Counted from the first letter of the stretch, positions 27,387 to 35,221 are shown. The stretch: 64,000 bases of DNA from Streptomyces globisporus (GCA_014649555.1 BMTG01000001.1:558001-622000); one strand, 5' to 3'. Notes: generated from the sequence alone by a model not told the origin. Made by a program: numbers and translations.

Positions 27387-27905
27387 TCAGGGCGCGTCGA
27401 TGTCGGGTACGTCGGGGGTTTCGGGTCGGCCGGGGGCGCCAGGGCCGTTGAGCGTGCCGGGGGCATCGGGCGTGCCGGGAGCGTCGTCCTCCGCGACCAG
27501 TCGCCGGACCTCGCTGTGGACGTGTGCGGCGATGAGGTCGCCGAGCGGGTCGGTCACGGAGAAGGAGTGCGGCCCGGGGTGATGGTCGAAGAAGGCGCAC
27601 GTCGTCACCGTGCGGGTCGCCAGCTCGCTGAGCACGGCGGGGCAGAGACGGAGCATGTCGAGCCGGTGGACGCGGTGGGCGCCGGTGCCCGACCAGAGGA
27701 GCCACAGGTCCTGGTCGTCCGGGGTGTCCGCCGCCCACAGGTGCCCGGCGTGCTCGGCCGACTCGTCGTGGTCGCCCAGCTCGCACAGGACGAAGTCCTC
27801 CGGCTCGATGACTTCGGGCGGGTGCTCCGGCCCGCCCTCCATCGTCGCGAGCGCCAGCAGCGCTTCGGCGTACGGGACGTGGGTCACGGCGGTACATTGC
27901 AGCAC
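27387..27905 (-). CDS. uncharacterised protein with Pro/Gly-rich tail
   Basis: Hypothetical protein of 172 residues from GTG 27905 (VLQCTAVTHVPYAEALLALA). The frame is open further upstream, but this start lies 4 bases after the previous stop and matches the QCTAV start of its paralogue at 26981-27361. The core contains FVLCELGDHDESAEHAGHLW and LWLLWSGTG. The last 35 residues are a low-complexity PGTPDAPGTLNGPGAPGRPE tail absent from the paralogue. Function is not recognised. Confidence 0.65.
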   Translation of the reverse strand: MLQCTAVTHVPYAEALLALATMEGGPEHPPEVIEPEDFVLCELGDHDESAEHAGHLWAADTPDDQDLWLLWSGTGAHRVHRLDMLRLCPAVLSELATRTVTTCAFFDHHPGPHSFSVTDPLGDLIAAHVHSEVRRLVAEDDAPGTPDAPGTLNGPGAPGRPETPDVPDIDAP

Positions 27906-27909
27906 GCGG

Positions 27910-28368
27910 TCAGGCCCCTTCCGTACGGGGCGGGGACGGGTGTGCCGCCGAGGCTTCCGCCGTCCACCCCCACAGGTCCACGGGCCACGCGCCGAGGGTG
28001 ACGCGCAGCCCCACGAAGGGGTCGACCACGGTGAGCAGGGCGGGGCGCCCGGATTCCAGCGCGCCCAGGGCGTGATCCTGGCGGCCGTGGTCGTCCGCCC
28101 ACGCCCGGAGCGCCTCCGGGGCGTCGCAGCCGTGGAAGGCGACCGGCCGGACATCCCTGGCGCCAAGCCAGGGGGCGGCCGGGGGCAGTCTCGTCCCGTG
28201 CCCGTCCGCCAGCCGCAGCGCCTGCCGCCGCAGCCAGCGCAGGACGAGCCGACGGTTCGGCAGGGCGACCCCGCCGAGCGGGAGGGCCCGGCCGCCGGCC
28301 GTCACCGTGACGGCCGCGACGTAGTCCAGCACCCTCGCACGGCCCGCGCCGGGAAGGGCCGCCCTCAC
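27910..28368 (-). CDS. uncharacterised protein of the four-gene cluster
   Basis: Hypothetical protein of 152 residues starting at GTG 28368, which overlaps the upstream stop (GTGA), implying translational coupling. Readable segments are GGVALPNRRLVLRWLRRQAL, VRPVAFHGCDAPEALRAWAD and DPFVGLRVTLGAWPVDLWGW. There is no signal peptide or clear membrane helix, and no family was recognised. It precedes the QCTAV gene by 4 bases. Confidence 0.65.
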   Translation of the reverse strand: MRAALPGAGRARVLDYVAAVTVTAGGRALPLGGVALPNRRLVLRWLRRQALRLADGHGTRLPPAAPWLGARDVRPVAFHGCDAPEALRAWADDHGRQDHALGALESGRPALLTVVDPFVGLRVTLGAWPVDLWGWTAEASAAHPSPPRTEGA

Positions 28369-28625
28369 AGCACTTCTCCCCGGCTGCGGGCGTTGAGCCG
28401 CGCGGTACGGGCCCGAAGCTGCTCCATGAGCAACGCGGGCCGTACGTAACGGGGTTCGACCTCCCATTCGCGCCCGCCGCCGACCGGCCGGAGGGACCAG
28501 TACGGGCCGGCGACACCCTGGAACTCCCCCACGCGGTCACCACGGCTGGTGTCCGCGAGCAGGGCCCCGGGGGCCGGGACGCCTGGGGGCCGTTCCGTAT
28601 TCGCGCTGGCGTTCTCGCCGTACAC
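28365..28625 (-). CDS. small conserved protein divergent from the XRE regulator
   Basis: Protein of 86 residues from GTG 28625, with GAGAGGAGCG a few bases upstream. It has a compact block LLADTSRGDRVGEFQGVAGP followed by YWSLRPVGGGREWEVEPRYV and an Arg-rich helix (MEQLRARTARLNARSRGEVL). Small proteins of this type often lie next to XRE/DUF397 pairs in Streptomyces, as here, where it is divergent from 28719-29558. It is the first gene of the four-gene cluster. Function is unknown; the beta-rich core suggests a small binding domain. Confidence 0.65.
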   Translation of the reverse strand: MYGENASANTERPPGVPAPGALLADTSRGDRVGEFQGVAGPYWSLRPVGGGREWEVEPRYVRPALLMEQLRARTARLNARSRGEVL

Positions 28626-28718
28626 CGATCGCTCCTCTCTGTAGCCGAACGACTACCGGGGCGACTCAGCGTGGCCTAGCGTGGATACGTCTTCAACGTT
28701 TCGGAACTGGGGGATACG

Positions 28719-29558
28719 TTGGTCAACCGCAAGGAAGTGAACCCGGACGGGGGCCCTGAGGCGGCCTATGGAGCACGTCTGCGGCGGGAGCGAGAGGCTC
28801 GGGGCTGGAAACAGGACGATCTCGGGGGCCGTATCGGCTACACGGGGCGGCACGTTTCCGGCGTGGAATTGTGCCACAAGTCCCCAACTCGCAAGTTCTC
28901 GATCGCCGTTGACGTGGCGATGAATTACACGGGAACCGCTGATTCGTTCGAGCGCGAGTGGCGCAAGATCAAGCACGGGGTGCTGCTGCAGGGCTTCCCG
29001 GAGTACGTGGCGCTGGAGGGCCGGGCGGCGGAGATCCGGCTCTTCGAGGTGGGCGTCATCCCGGGGCTGTTGCAGACCCGGGAGTACGCGGAGGCGCTGG
29101 CACGCGGGGCGGTCGACCGGGGAGTCATCACCTCCGAACAGGCCGATCAGCGTGTGTCGTTGCTCATGGAGCGTCAGGGCGCGCTGTTACGCACCGTGCC
29201 TCCGATGCTGATCGCGGTGCTGGACGAGAGCTGCATCCGGCGCCCGATCGGCAGCCCTGCCGTCATGGGCGCTCAGTTGCAGTATCTGGTCAACTTCGCC
29301 ACGCAGTCGCACACCATGCTGCAGATCGCCCCGTACCGCATCGGTGAGCAACGGCCCTTCAATCGGGCGGTGAATCTGCTGACGCTCCAGGACCGGTCCG
29401 TGGTCTCCTACGTCGAGTCCGAGACGCAGGGCCATCTGGACCGTGAACTGAGCTCTGTCATCCCGATGGTGAGGTCCTACCATCAGTTGCAGGCTGTGTC
29501 TCTGTCGCAGACAGATACCGTGGACATGATCCACCAGCATCGAAAGGGCACCCCGTGA
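28719..29558 (+). CDS. XRE-family regulator with DUF5753 domain (WhiJ/Scr1-like)
   Basis: DNA-binding regulator of 279 residues from a TTG start preceded by GGGGGA. Residues about 17-75 form the XRE helix-turn-helix (LRREREARGWKQDDLGGRIG). From residue about 100 the DUF5753 domain follows, with LFEVGVIPGLLQTREYAEAL and NFATQSHTMLQIAPYRIGE. Its stop overlaps the DUF397 start by 4 bases, the usual coupling for these pairs. In Streptomyces, WhiJ-like regulators with their small DUF397 partners influence development and antibiotic production, and some pairs behave like toxin-antitoxin modules. The target here is unknown. Confidence 0.9.
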   Translation: MVNRKEVNPDGGPEAAYGARLRREREARGWKQDDLGGRIGYTGRHVSGVELCHKSPTRKFSIAVDVAMNYTGTADSFEREWRKIKHGVLLQGFPEYVALEGRAAEIRLFEVGVIPGLLQTREYAEALARGAVDRGVITSEQADQRVSLLMERQGALLRTVPPMLIAVLDESCIRRPIGSPAVMGAQLQYLVNFATQSHTMLQIAPYRIGEQRPFNRAVNLLTLQDRSVVSYVESETQGHLDRELSSVIPMVRSYHQLQAVSLSQTDTVDMIHQHRKGTP

Positions 29559-29770
29559 CGACCGAATCCACGACCCAGCAGTGGGTCAAGTCCTCCTACA
29601 GCGACAACGGCGGAACCTGCGTCGAGTGGGCCCCCGCCACCGCCTCCACCACCGGCATCGTCCCCGTACGCGACTCGAAGAACCCGGGCGGCCCGGCCCT
29701 GGCCCTCGCCGCCGACGCGTTCACCTCCTTCGTGGCGGGCGTCAAGGCAGGCGGCTTCGACGCCGCGTGA
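29555..29770 (+). CDS. DUF397 small partner protein
   Basis: Protein of 71 residues with the standard DUF397 pattern: WVKSSYSDNGGTCVEWAP, VPVRDSKNPGGPALALAADA and FTSFVAGVKAG. The GTG start overlaps the XRE stop (GTGA). It is the expected partner of the regulator 28719-29558. A second, truncated copy of its 3' end lies at 31883-31942, beyond the TetR cassette. Confidence 0.92.
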   Translation: MTTESTTQQWVKSSYSDNGGTCVEWAPATASTTGIVPVRDSKNPGGPALALAADAFTSFVAGVKAGGFDAA

Positions 29771-29859
29771 TCCCACAGGCTCCCGCGAGCGCGGCCCATG
29801 GCCATTCCCTGGCCCTGGGCCGCAGTTGACCCTCAACGGCAGCCCTCGCGCACCACACA

Positions 29860-29896
29860 CAGCCCGGTCCCGACCCGCAAGGTGACGACCGGGCTG
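29860..29896. terminator. hairpin between DUF397 and TetR genes
   Basis: A 10-bp perfect inverted repeat (CAGCCCGGTC arm) with a 17-base loop lies between the DUF397 stop (29770) and the convergent TetR stop (29931). It probably terminates both. Confidence 0.5.
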
Positions 29897-29930
29897 CGTG
29901 CTGTACGCCGGCGGACTCGCCGCTCCCCTC

Positions 29931-30545
29931 TCACTCATCGACGGTCCCGCCCGGCCGTGGGCCGGGGGCCAGGACCTTGGCGACGAAGCCCGCGAGCTGT
30001 TCCCGCATCCGCTCCCGCGGAATCCCCCGCTCGCCCGCCAGGTGCTCGACGAGGTCGGCCCGGGTGGCGGCGAGCAGGGCGTGGGCGGTGAAGTCGCTGT
30101 CGGTCAGGCCGGGGATCTGCTCCAGTACGGCTCGGAGCAGGCCGTGCCACCGCTCGTAGTGATCCGCCCGGTACGGGCTGCTGTCGCTGCCACTGTCCTC
30201 CAGGGCCAGCGCGAGCGGCCCGTTGTCGAGCTTGAAGCACAGGACGGCATCGAGCAGGGCGCGTACGCGGTCCTGCGGCGGGGTTCCGGGCCCCAGCGGC
30301 GGCGGACCTGTCTCGACGGCCTCCCTGACCGGTTCGAGCCGCGCCTCGTACAGCGCGCGCAGCAGCCCGGCACGATCACCGAAGGCCCGGAAGAGCGTGC
30401 CCTTGCCGACTCCGGCCGCCGCCGCGACGTCGGCCATCGTGATGTCCTCCGGACTCGCGCGGCGGCTGAAGAGGGCATCGGCAGCCGCGAGTACGGCCTC
30501 CCGGTTGCGGATGGCGTCCTTGCGGGACGACTGACGTTCGGGCAT
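29931..30545 (-). CDS. TetR-family regulator
   Basis: Repressor-type protein of 204 residues. The N-terminal TetR domain reads AVLAAADALFSRRASPEDIT, followed by the recognition region ADVAAAAGVGKGTLFRAFGD. The C-terminal ligand domain has no assigned subfamily. GGAGCGGC precedes the ATG. It is divergent from the SnoaL-like/NmrA-like operon, and two GGACCC-type palindromes lie in the shared promoter region. It most likely represses itself and that operon until a small-molecule ligand binds. Confidence 0.9.
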   Translation of the reverse strand: MPERQSSRKDAIRNREAVLAAADALFSRRASPEDITMADVAAAAGVGKGTLFRAFGDRAGLLRALYEARLEPVREAVETGPPPLGPGTPPQDRVRALLDAVLCFKLDNGPLALALEDSGSDSSPYRADHYERWHGLLRAVLEQIPGLTDSDFTAHALLAATRADLVEHLAGERGIPRERMREQLAGFVAKVLAPGPRPGGTVDE

Positions 30546-30568
30546 GCCGCTCCTTCCGTTTGCAAAAC

Positions 30569-30606
30569 GGACCCACGGTCCATATCTTTAAGTGGACCCA
30601 GGGTCC
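30569..30606. promoter_or_regulatory. twin palindromic operators for the TetR regulator
   Basis: GGACCCACGGTCC (30569-30581) and GGACCCAGGGTCC (30594-30606) are near-identical palindromes with centres 25 bp apart. They lie between the TetR start (30545) and the SnoaL-like start (30631). Their position, symmetry and repetition fit a TetR operator covering both divergent promoters. Confidence 0.65.
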
Positions 30607-30630
30607 GGATTCTACGACTGGAGGACACGT

Positions 30631-31056
30631 ATGCCCGCACCGACCTCCCCGGCGGATCTCTTCCGCCACAGCCTGCGACTGCTGCTCGACAAGGACATTC
30701 CCGCGTGGGTCGCCCTGTGGGCCGAGGACGGAGTGATGGAGTTCCCGTTCGCTCCCGACGGCTGGCCCCGGCGCCTGGAGGGCAAGGAGGCCGTCGCCGC
30801 CTACATGCGCCACTACCCCGACCACATCGACCTGCACGACTTCCCCGAGCTGCGCATCCTGCAGACCACCGACCCACGGACCGTCGTGGTCGAGATGCGC
30901 GGGGTCGGCCGGCTGGTGGAGAGCGACGCCCCCTTCGACATGACCTACATCGCCGTCGTGACCGTGCGCGACGGGCACTTCACCTCCTACCGCGACTACT
31001 GGAACCCCCTCGCCGTCCAGCAGCCCGGCGCCGACTTCACCGGGAGCAGCCGATGA
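30631..31056 (+). CDS. SnoaL-like / NTF2-fold protein
   Basis: Small alpha+beta barrel protein of 141 residues. Typical SnoaL-like features are LLDKDIPAWVALWAEDGVME, a FPFAPDG loop, EGKEAVAAYM and the C-terminal VVTVRDGHFTSYRDYWNPLA. GGAGG lies 6 bases before the ATG at 30631. Its stop overlaps the NmrA-like start by 4 bases. Family members include cyclases, isomerases and uncharacterised binding proteins, so the reaction is open. Pairing with an NmrA-like oxidoreductase under TetR control is common in actinobacteria and suggests detoxification or a small redox step. Confidence 0.8.
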   Translation: MPAPTSPADLFRHSLRLLLDKDIPAWVALWAEDGVMEFPFAPDGWPRRLEGKEAVAAYMRHYPDHIDLHDFPELRILQTTDPRTVVVEMRGVGRLVESDAPFDMTYIAVVTVRDGHFTSYRDYWNPLAVQQPGADFTGSSR

Positions 31057-31904
31057 CCACCGCACCCACCACGCTGGTCATCGGCGCGACCGGCACCACC
31101 GGAAGCCGCACCGCCGCGCAACTGACGGCCGGAGGGCATCGTGTCAGGGCCGCCAGCCGCCGGGCCACGCCGGTCGACGGGACCGAGCACGTCCCCTTCG
31201 ACTGGTACGACCCCGCGACGCATGCGGCCGCTCTCGACGGCGTGGACCGCGTGTACCTGATACCGCCCGTGGGCGACTCCGACCCCGCGGCGACGATGCT
31301 GCCGTTCCTCCGGGGGGCCCGCGCCGCCGGCGTGCGCCGCGCGGTGCTGCTCAGCTCCTCGGCCATCCCGGAGGGCGGCCCGGCGGTCGGAAAGGTGCAC
31401 CAGGCTCTGCCCGGCCTCTTCGAGCAGTGGGCGGTGCTGCGCCCCTCGTGGTTCATGCAGAACTTCACCGGTACGCATGCCCACGCGCTCAGCATCCGCG
31501 ACGAGGGCGTCATCCGGACCGCCACCGGAACGGGCCGGGTCGGCTTCGTCGACGCGGAGGACATCGCGGCCGTCGCCGTACGCGCCCTGACCGACGAACA
31601 GGCCCCCGACACCGATCTCGTCCTCACCGGACCCGAGGCACTCGGGCACGACGACATCGCCACGATCATCACCGAGGTCACCGGCAGGCGCGTGGTGCAC
31701 CATCGCCTGTCCTACGAGGAGATGCGCGAGCGCCTCACGACGCAGGTGCCGGTGGAGTTCGCCGCGATGCTGGCCGGGATGGACCGCGCCATCGCCGAAG
31801 GGGCGGAGGACCGGGTCACCGGCACCGTCCACCGCCTCACCGGCCGGCCCCCGCGTACCTTCCGGTCCCTCCTTGAGCGGGAGACGCGTTCACCTTCTTC
31901 GTAG
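31053..31904 (+). CDS. NmrA-like NAD(P)-binding protein
   Basis: Atypical short-chain dehydrogenase-like protein of 283 residues. The Rossmann motif is VIGATGTTGSRTAAQL. Later segments include LLSSSAIPEGGP, the RPSWFMQNFTGTHAHAL block typical of NmrA/HSCARG-like proteins, and FVDAEDIAAVAV. The catalytic YxxxK of classical SDRs is absent, so it may be a redox sensor or a quinone/azo-type reductase. Its last eight codons (ETRSPSS and stop) are read from DNA that is homologous, in another frame, to a DUF397 gene, so the natural C-terminus has been replaced. Confidence 0.85.
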   Translation: MTTAPTTLVIGATGTTGSRTAAQLTAGGHRVRAASRRATPVDGTEHVPFDWYDPATHAAALDGVDRVYLIPPVGDSDPAATMLPFLRGARAAGVRRAVLLSSSAIPEGGPAVGKVHQALPGLFEQWAVLRPSWFMQNFTGTHAHALSIRDEGVIRTATGTGRVGFVDAEDIAAVAVRALTDEQAPDTDLVLTGPEALGHDDIATIITEVTGRRVVHHRLSYEEMRERLTTQVPVEFAAMLAGMDRAIAEGAEDRVTGTVHRLTGRPPRTFRSLLERETRSPSS

Positions 31905-31942
31905 CGGGCGTCAAGGCAGGCGGCTTCGACACCACCGCCTGA
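31883..31942 (+). pseudogene. 3' remnant of a second DUF397 gene
   Basis: Read in its own frame this segment gives DAFTFFVAGVKAGGFDTTA and a stop. That matches the last 18-19 codons of the intact DUF397 gene (DAFTSFVAGVKAGGFDAA, 29717-29770) with only a few base changes. The rest of the gene is missing. It overlaps the 3' end of the NmrA-like gene, which uses it in a different frame. It marks the right edge of the TetR/SnoaL/NmrA cassette. Confidence 0.8.
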
Positions 31943-32029
31943 CCGTCGCCGCGCCTCCGGCTACGCCCACCGTGCCCGCAGGGTGGGGCGCCCCGTTGCC
32001 CGGGCGGGCCTGCGGCCTACACTCCCGGC

Positions 32030-32560
32030 GTGACAGTCATGAAGCCGGTGATCCGCCCGGCGGTCCCGGCCGACCTGGACGCCGTCGCCGAGATCTACAC
32101 GTACTACGTCCGCCACACCGTGATCACCTTCGAGGAGAACCCGCCACCGGTGGCCGCCTGGCACCAGCGCCTCGACGACCTCACAGCTCGTAACCTGCCC
32201 TTCCTGGTCGCCGAGTTGTCCGGCGAGGTCGTCGGCTATGCCTACGCGGGCCCTTGGCGCCCCAAGCCCGCCTATCGGCACACCGTGGAGAACTCGATCT
32301 ACCTCGCCCCCGGCCGCACGGGCCGAGGTCTGGGCGGAGCGCTGCTGGAAGCCCTGCTGGCCGCCTGCGCCGGGACGGACGTACGCCAGATGATCGCCGT
32401 CATCGCCGACGCGGGCACCGACACCTCCGCCGCTCTGCATCGCCGCTACGGCTTCACGGACGCGAGCCGGCTGGCCGCCGTGGGCTACAAGCACGACCGC
32501 TGGATCGACACCCTGCTGATGCAGCGGAGCCTGGGCCGCCCGGCGGCGTCGTCCTGCTGA
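32030..32560 (+). CDS. GNAT N-acetyltransferase (phosphinothricin acetyltransferase-like)
   Basis: Acetyl-CoA-dependent transferase of 176 residues. It starts IRPAVPADLDAVAEIYTYYV and has ITFEENPP, VVGYAYAGPWRPKPAYRHTV and the CoA-binding loop GRTGRGLGGALLEALL. These are hallmarks of the Pat/Bar and MnaT-like branch, whose substrates include phosphinothricin and methionine derivatives. The GTG start was taken as given; MKPVIRP at the following ATG is an alternative. The substrate is not certain from sequence. Confidence 0.85.
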   Translation: MTVMKPVIRPAVPADLDAVAEIYTYYVRHTVITFEENPPPVAAWHQRLDDLTARNLPFLVAELSGEVVGYAYAGPWRPKPAYRHTVENSIYLAPGRTGRGLGGALLEALLAACAGTDVRQMIAVIADAGTDTSAALHRRYGFTDASRLAAVGYKHDRWIDTLLMQRSLGRPAASSC

Positions 32561-32579
32561 CCAACGAGGAACCAAGGCG

Positions 32580-32711
32580 ATGACCGACCACTGCTGCGCG
32601 GTGCTGACGACCCAGATGAACTGGCACTGCGACCGGCACGACCCGATCCCGCCCGAGTTCCAGGACGAGGGCTGGGTTGCTCCGCCGCGTCAGGAAGAGG
32701 ACGAGCGTTGA
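32580..32711 (+). CDS. 43-aa Cys/His-rich small protein
   Basis: Reading frame MTDHCCAVLTTQMNWHCDRH followed by a PPEF...WVAPPR tail and an acidic end. It starts 17 bases after the GNAT stop, with GAGGA upstream. The HCC, HC and RH residues suggest a metal-binding knuckle. The pattern resembles a family of tiny CC...C.H proteins (DUF6980-like), a recall-based suggestion only. Confidence 0.5.
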   Translation: MTDHCCAVLTTQMNWHCDRHDPIPPEFQDEGWVAPPRQEEDER

Positions 32712-32899
32712 TCCGCTTCTGAACCGGGTTCCCTCAGCGCCCTCTTTCCGGCGCGGGCGCGACCCACGGCCTGGTTCGCGCCTTCCAGGGCCATGACGAC
32801 GGCCACGACAGTGATCAGCCGCATGACGCCGATGTGGTCAGCATCGGGCGCGGCGCACGGCCGGCCTCGACAGCGGAGCCGGTGCAGTGTTCGCCCTGG

Positions 32900-33403
32900 T
32901 CAGGGCAGGCGCTGCCCCGGGGCGGCGTCGAGCCGTACGAGGGCGGAGAGATCCCCTGTCCGCCCATGCGGCCGGGCCTGGGCATTCTCGGCCATTTCCC
33001 CGGCGGGGCATGCGCGTCGCGCGCGGCGCAGCCCGTCCGTGAGGTGCCGCGCCATGATCTCGGCGGCTTCGTCGGCTTCCGGGAAGTGGGCGGTGACGGC
33101 GTAGTGGTGGTTGCCGACCTGGACCGTCGTCAGGGGCGCGGCCAGGAGATCGAGAAACCACGGTGCGTCAGCAGGGGAAGCCAGGATCCAGGAGCCGCGT
33201 TCCGTGTCGTACGCGATGACCTCCAGCGCCGTATGGCGGCGGCGGCCGTCCGTTCTGGCGGTGTGGTGCAGGAGCAGCAGGCGGCGGCCCAGGACCGGCC
33301 CCAGACCCATCCGGAAGAGGACCACACAGAGGCGTGCGAGGCGTCGCCGCCCGCCGCCCGGCGGTGGGCGCTTGTGCTGAACGCCGTGCCGTCTCTTCGT
33401 CAT
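32900..33403 (-). CDS. nitroreductase / deazaflavin-dependent oxidoreductase family protein
   Basis: Protein of 167 residues with the Ddn/PF04075 pattern: MGLGPVLGRRLLLLHHTART, ALEVIAYDTERGSWILASPA, DLLAAPLTTVQVGNHHYAVT. Members use F420 or bind lipophilic quinones. GGAGGCG precedes the ATG at 33403. The C-terminal third (AEIMARHLTDGLRRARRACP onward) keeps only the first part of the expected helix and then turns Arg/Gly/Ala-rich, so the end may have drifted or been frameshifted. The 188-base stretch between 32712 and this gene's stop shows nothing else. Confidence 0.7.
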   Translation of the reverse strand: MTKRRHGVQHKRPPPGGGRRRLARLCVVLFRMGLGPVLGRRLLLLHHTARTDGRRRHTALEVIAYDTERGSWILASPADAPWFLDLLAAPLTTVQVGNHHYAVTAHFPEADEAAEIMARHLTDGLRRARRACPAGEMAENAQARPHGRTGDLSALVRLDAAPGQRLP

Positions 33404-33549
33404 CGAGCCGCCTCCTCGCGTCGTGCAGGGGAACCGATTGCGTAACGGAAACCTGGACCAACCTTTAGCATGGGCAATCTTTGCATAGTCTAAAGCTGGG
33501 TCGCCGGGGAAGACGGCCCGCCGGAGGACGTCCGTCTGCTAGGAGCATC

Positions 33550-34608
33550 GTGGTCACTGGGAAGCGAGGGGACGGCGGAGCAGTGCTGTCCTGGCTGCCG
33601 ATCGTGGTGATGGCGGTCGTCGCGGGGATAGACCTGGCCGCGGGTCCGGAGGGGGGATTCCTTCCGCTGGTCTCCCTCGGCCCCGCCTTCGCCGGGCTGA
33701 TCGGCACGTGGCGGCGTACCGCTCTCATCGGCAGCGTGGCCCTGCTGCTCTGCGCCGGTCTGGGCGTGTACGACGGGCTCTTCGACACCCGCCGGGGCTG
33801 GACGGCCATGGCCTCGGTCGCCGGAGTGACCCTGGCCGGCGCACTGGCCGCGGGCTCCCGGATGCGGCGCGAGGCGGAACTGGCCGGCGTGCGCTCGGTC
33901 GCCGAGGCGGCCCAGAGCGTGCTGCTGCGTCCCGTGCCCCGGCAGGTCGGAGAGCTGCGGGCCGCGGTCTCCTACACGTCCGCGGTCGCGGAGTCGCGGA
34001 TCGGCGGCGACCTGTACGAGGTGGTGGCGTCGCCCTACGGGGTTCGCGTCATCGTCGGGGACGTCCAGGGCAAGGGACTCGCCGCGGTGGCGACGGCGGC
34101 CTCCGTCCTGGGGGTGTTCCGGGAGGCGGCGCACGACGAGCCGGATCTGACCGCACTCGCCGCCAGGCTGGAGCGCACCGTGGCCCGCGAGGCGGACGGG
34201 GAGAAGTTCGTGACGGCCGTCCTCGCCGAGATCCACACCGACGAGCAGGTGGCCGTCCTCCTGAACTGCGGACACCCCCCGCCCATGATCGTCCGCGCCG
34301 ACGGCTCCACCGACCTTCCCCACCCGCCCGCTTACGCCCTTCCGCTGGGCCTGGGCATGCACGGCGGGGAGCCTCCGCGGACCCACCGGGCCGGGTTCGC
34401 TCCGGGCGACCAACTGCTGCTCTACACCGACGGAGTCACCGAAGCGCGTGACGCCGAGGGAGTCTTCTACCCCCTGCGGGAACGGGCCGGACTGCTCGGC
34501 GACGCGGATGCCGAGCAGGCTCTCGCAGCACTGCGCGAGGACGTCACGCGTCACGCCGACGGCTCCTCGCACGACGACGCGGCGATGCTGCTGCTCCGCT
34601 ACCGGTGA
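33550..34608 (+). CDS. membrane-anchored SpoIIE-type PP2C phosphatase
   Basis: Serine phosphatase of 352 residues. GTG 33550 is preceded by TAGGAG and gives the first hydrophobic helix (LSWLPIVVMAVVAGIDLA). Three membrane segments occupy residues about 12-105, and the PP2C domain spans about 140-350. Metal ligands are visible in RIGGDLYEVV, VGDVQGKG and [21 protein letters not shown] is typical of the group. The family dephosphorylates STAS anti-anti-sigma factors. No partner gene adjoins it. It is a common Streptomyces architecture. Confidence 0.88.
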   Translation: MVTGKRGDGGAVLSWLPIVVMAVVAGIDLAAGPEGGFLPLVSLGPAFAGLIGTWRRTALIGSVALLLCAGLGVYDGLFDTRRGWTAMASVAGVTLAGALAAGSRMRREAELAGVRSVAEAAQSVLLRPVPRQVGELRAAVSYTSAVAESRIGGDLYEVVASPYGVRVIVGDVQGKGLAAVATAASVLGVFREAAHDEPDLTALAARLERTVAREADGEKFVTAVLAEIHTDEQVAVLLNCGHPPPMIVRADGSTDLPHPPAYALPLGLGMHGGEPPRTHRAGFAPGDQLLLYTDGVTEARDAEGVFYPLRERAGLLGDADAEQALAALREDVTRHADGSSHDDAAMLLLRYR

Positions 34609-34696
34609 CATCGACTCCGCACGGGCACCGGTCGCGGTCCCCGCGGGCACGGGCCGCGGTGCACCGGCCACGGCGTACGCAGGATAGAAAGGTGTC

Positions 34697-35221
34697 ATGG
34701 GCAGGAAAGCCGCTCCGGCGGGGCGCATGGACGATGTGGACGCGGTGACCGAGGCGGTGCTGACGGCCTCCCGGCTACTGGTCGCGGTCTCCGCGCGCTC
34801 TCTGGCGGAGGTGGAGGAGCGGGTGACCCTCCCCCAGTTCCGGATGCTGGTCGTGCTCTCCTCCCGGGGGGACACCAAACTCGTCACGCTGGCGGAACTG
34901 CTGGGGGTGGCCCCGTCCACGGCGATGCGCATGATCGACCGGCTGATCACGGCGGGACTGGCCGACCGGCAGACCAACCCGGGCAACCGCCGCGAAACCC
35001 TCCTCCGGCTGACCGCGGAGGGGCGTCGCACGGTGGAGAACGTCACCGCACGCCGGCGCGAGGAGATCGCCTCGATCGTTCAGCGTCTCTCCCCGCACCA
35101 GCGGACGGCGTTGATCGGTGCGCTGACGGACTTCAACAGCGCGGGCGGCGAGCGGCCCGTGCGGCTGCCGGACGAGCGCCCGGGGCCGCATCCGCTGGGC
35201 TGGGGCGAAACGGCGGGCTGA
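34697..35221 (+). CDS. MarR-family transcriptional regulator
   Basis: Winged-helix regulator of 174 residues. The central part has the MarR signature LAELLGVAPSTAMRMIDRLI followed by the wing (DRQTNPGNRRETLLRLTAEG). GAAAGG lies before the ATG. It is convergent with the hydrolase gene 35318-36148 and follows the phosphatase after 88 bases, so its target cannot be read from its neighbours. Confidence 0.88.
   Translation: MGRKAAPAGRMDDVDAVTEAVLTASRLLVAVSARSLAEVEERVTLPQFRMLVVLSSRGDTKLVTLAELLGVAPSTAMRMIDRLITAGLADRQTNPGNRRETLLRLTAEGRRTVENVTARRREEIASIVQRLSPHQRTALIGALTDFNSAGGERPVRLPDERPGPHPLGWGETAG

Noticed and set aside
31873..32193. A 106-codon frame starting inside the NmrA-like gene end.
   Set aside because: It is an out-of-frame reading of the DUF397 remnant and the GNAT gene start, with no family similarity.
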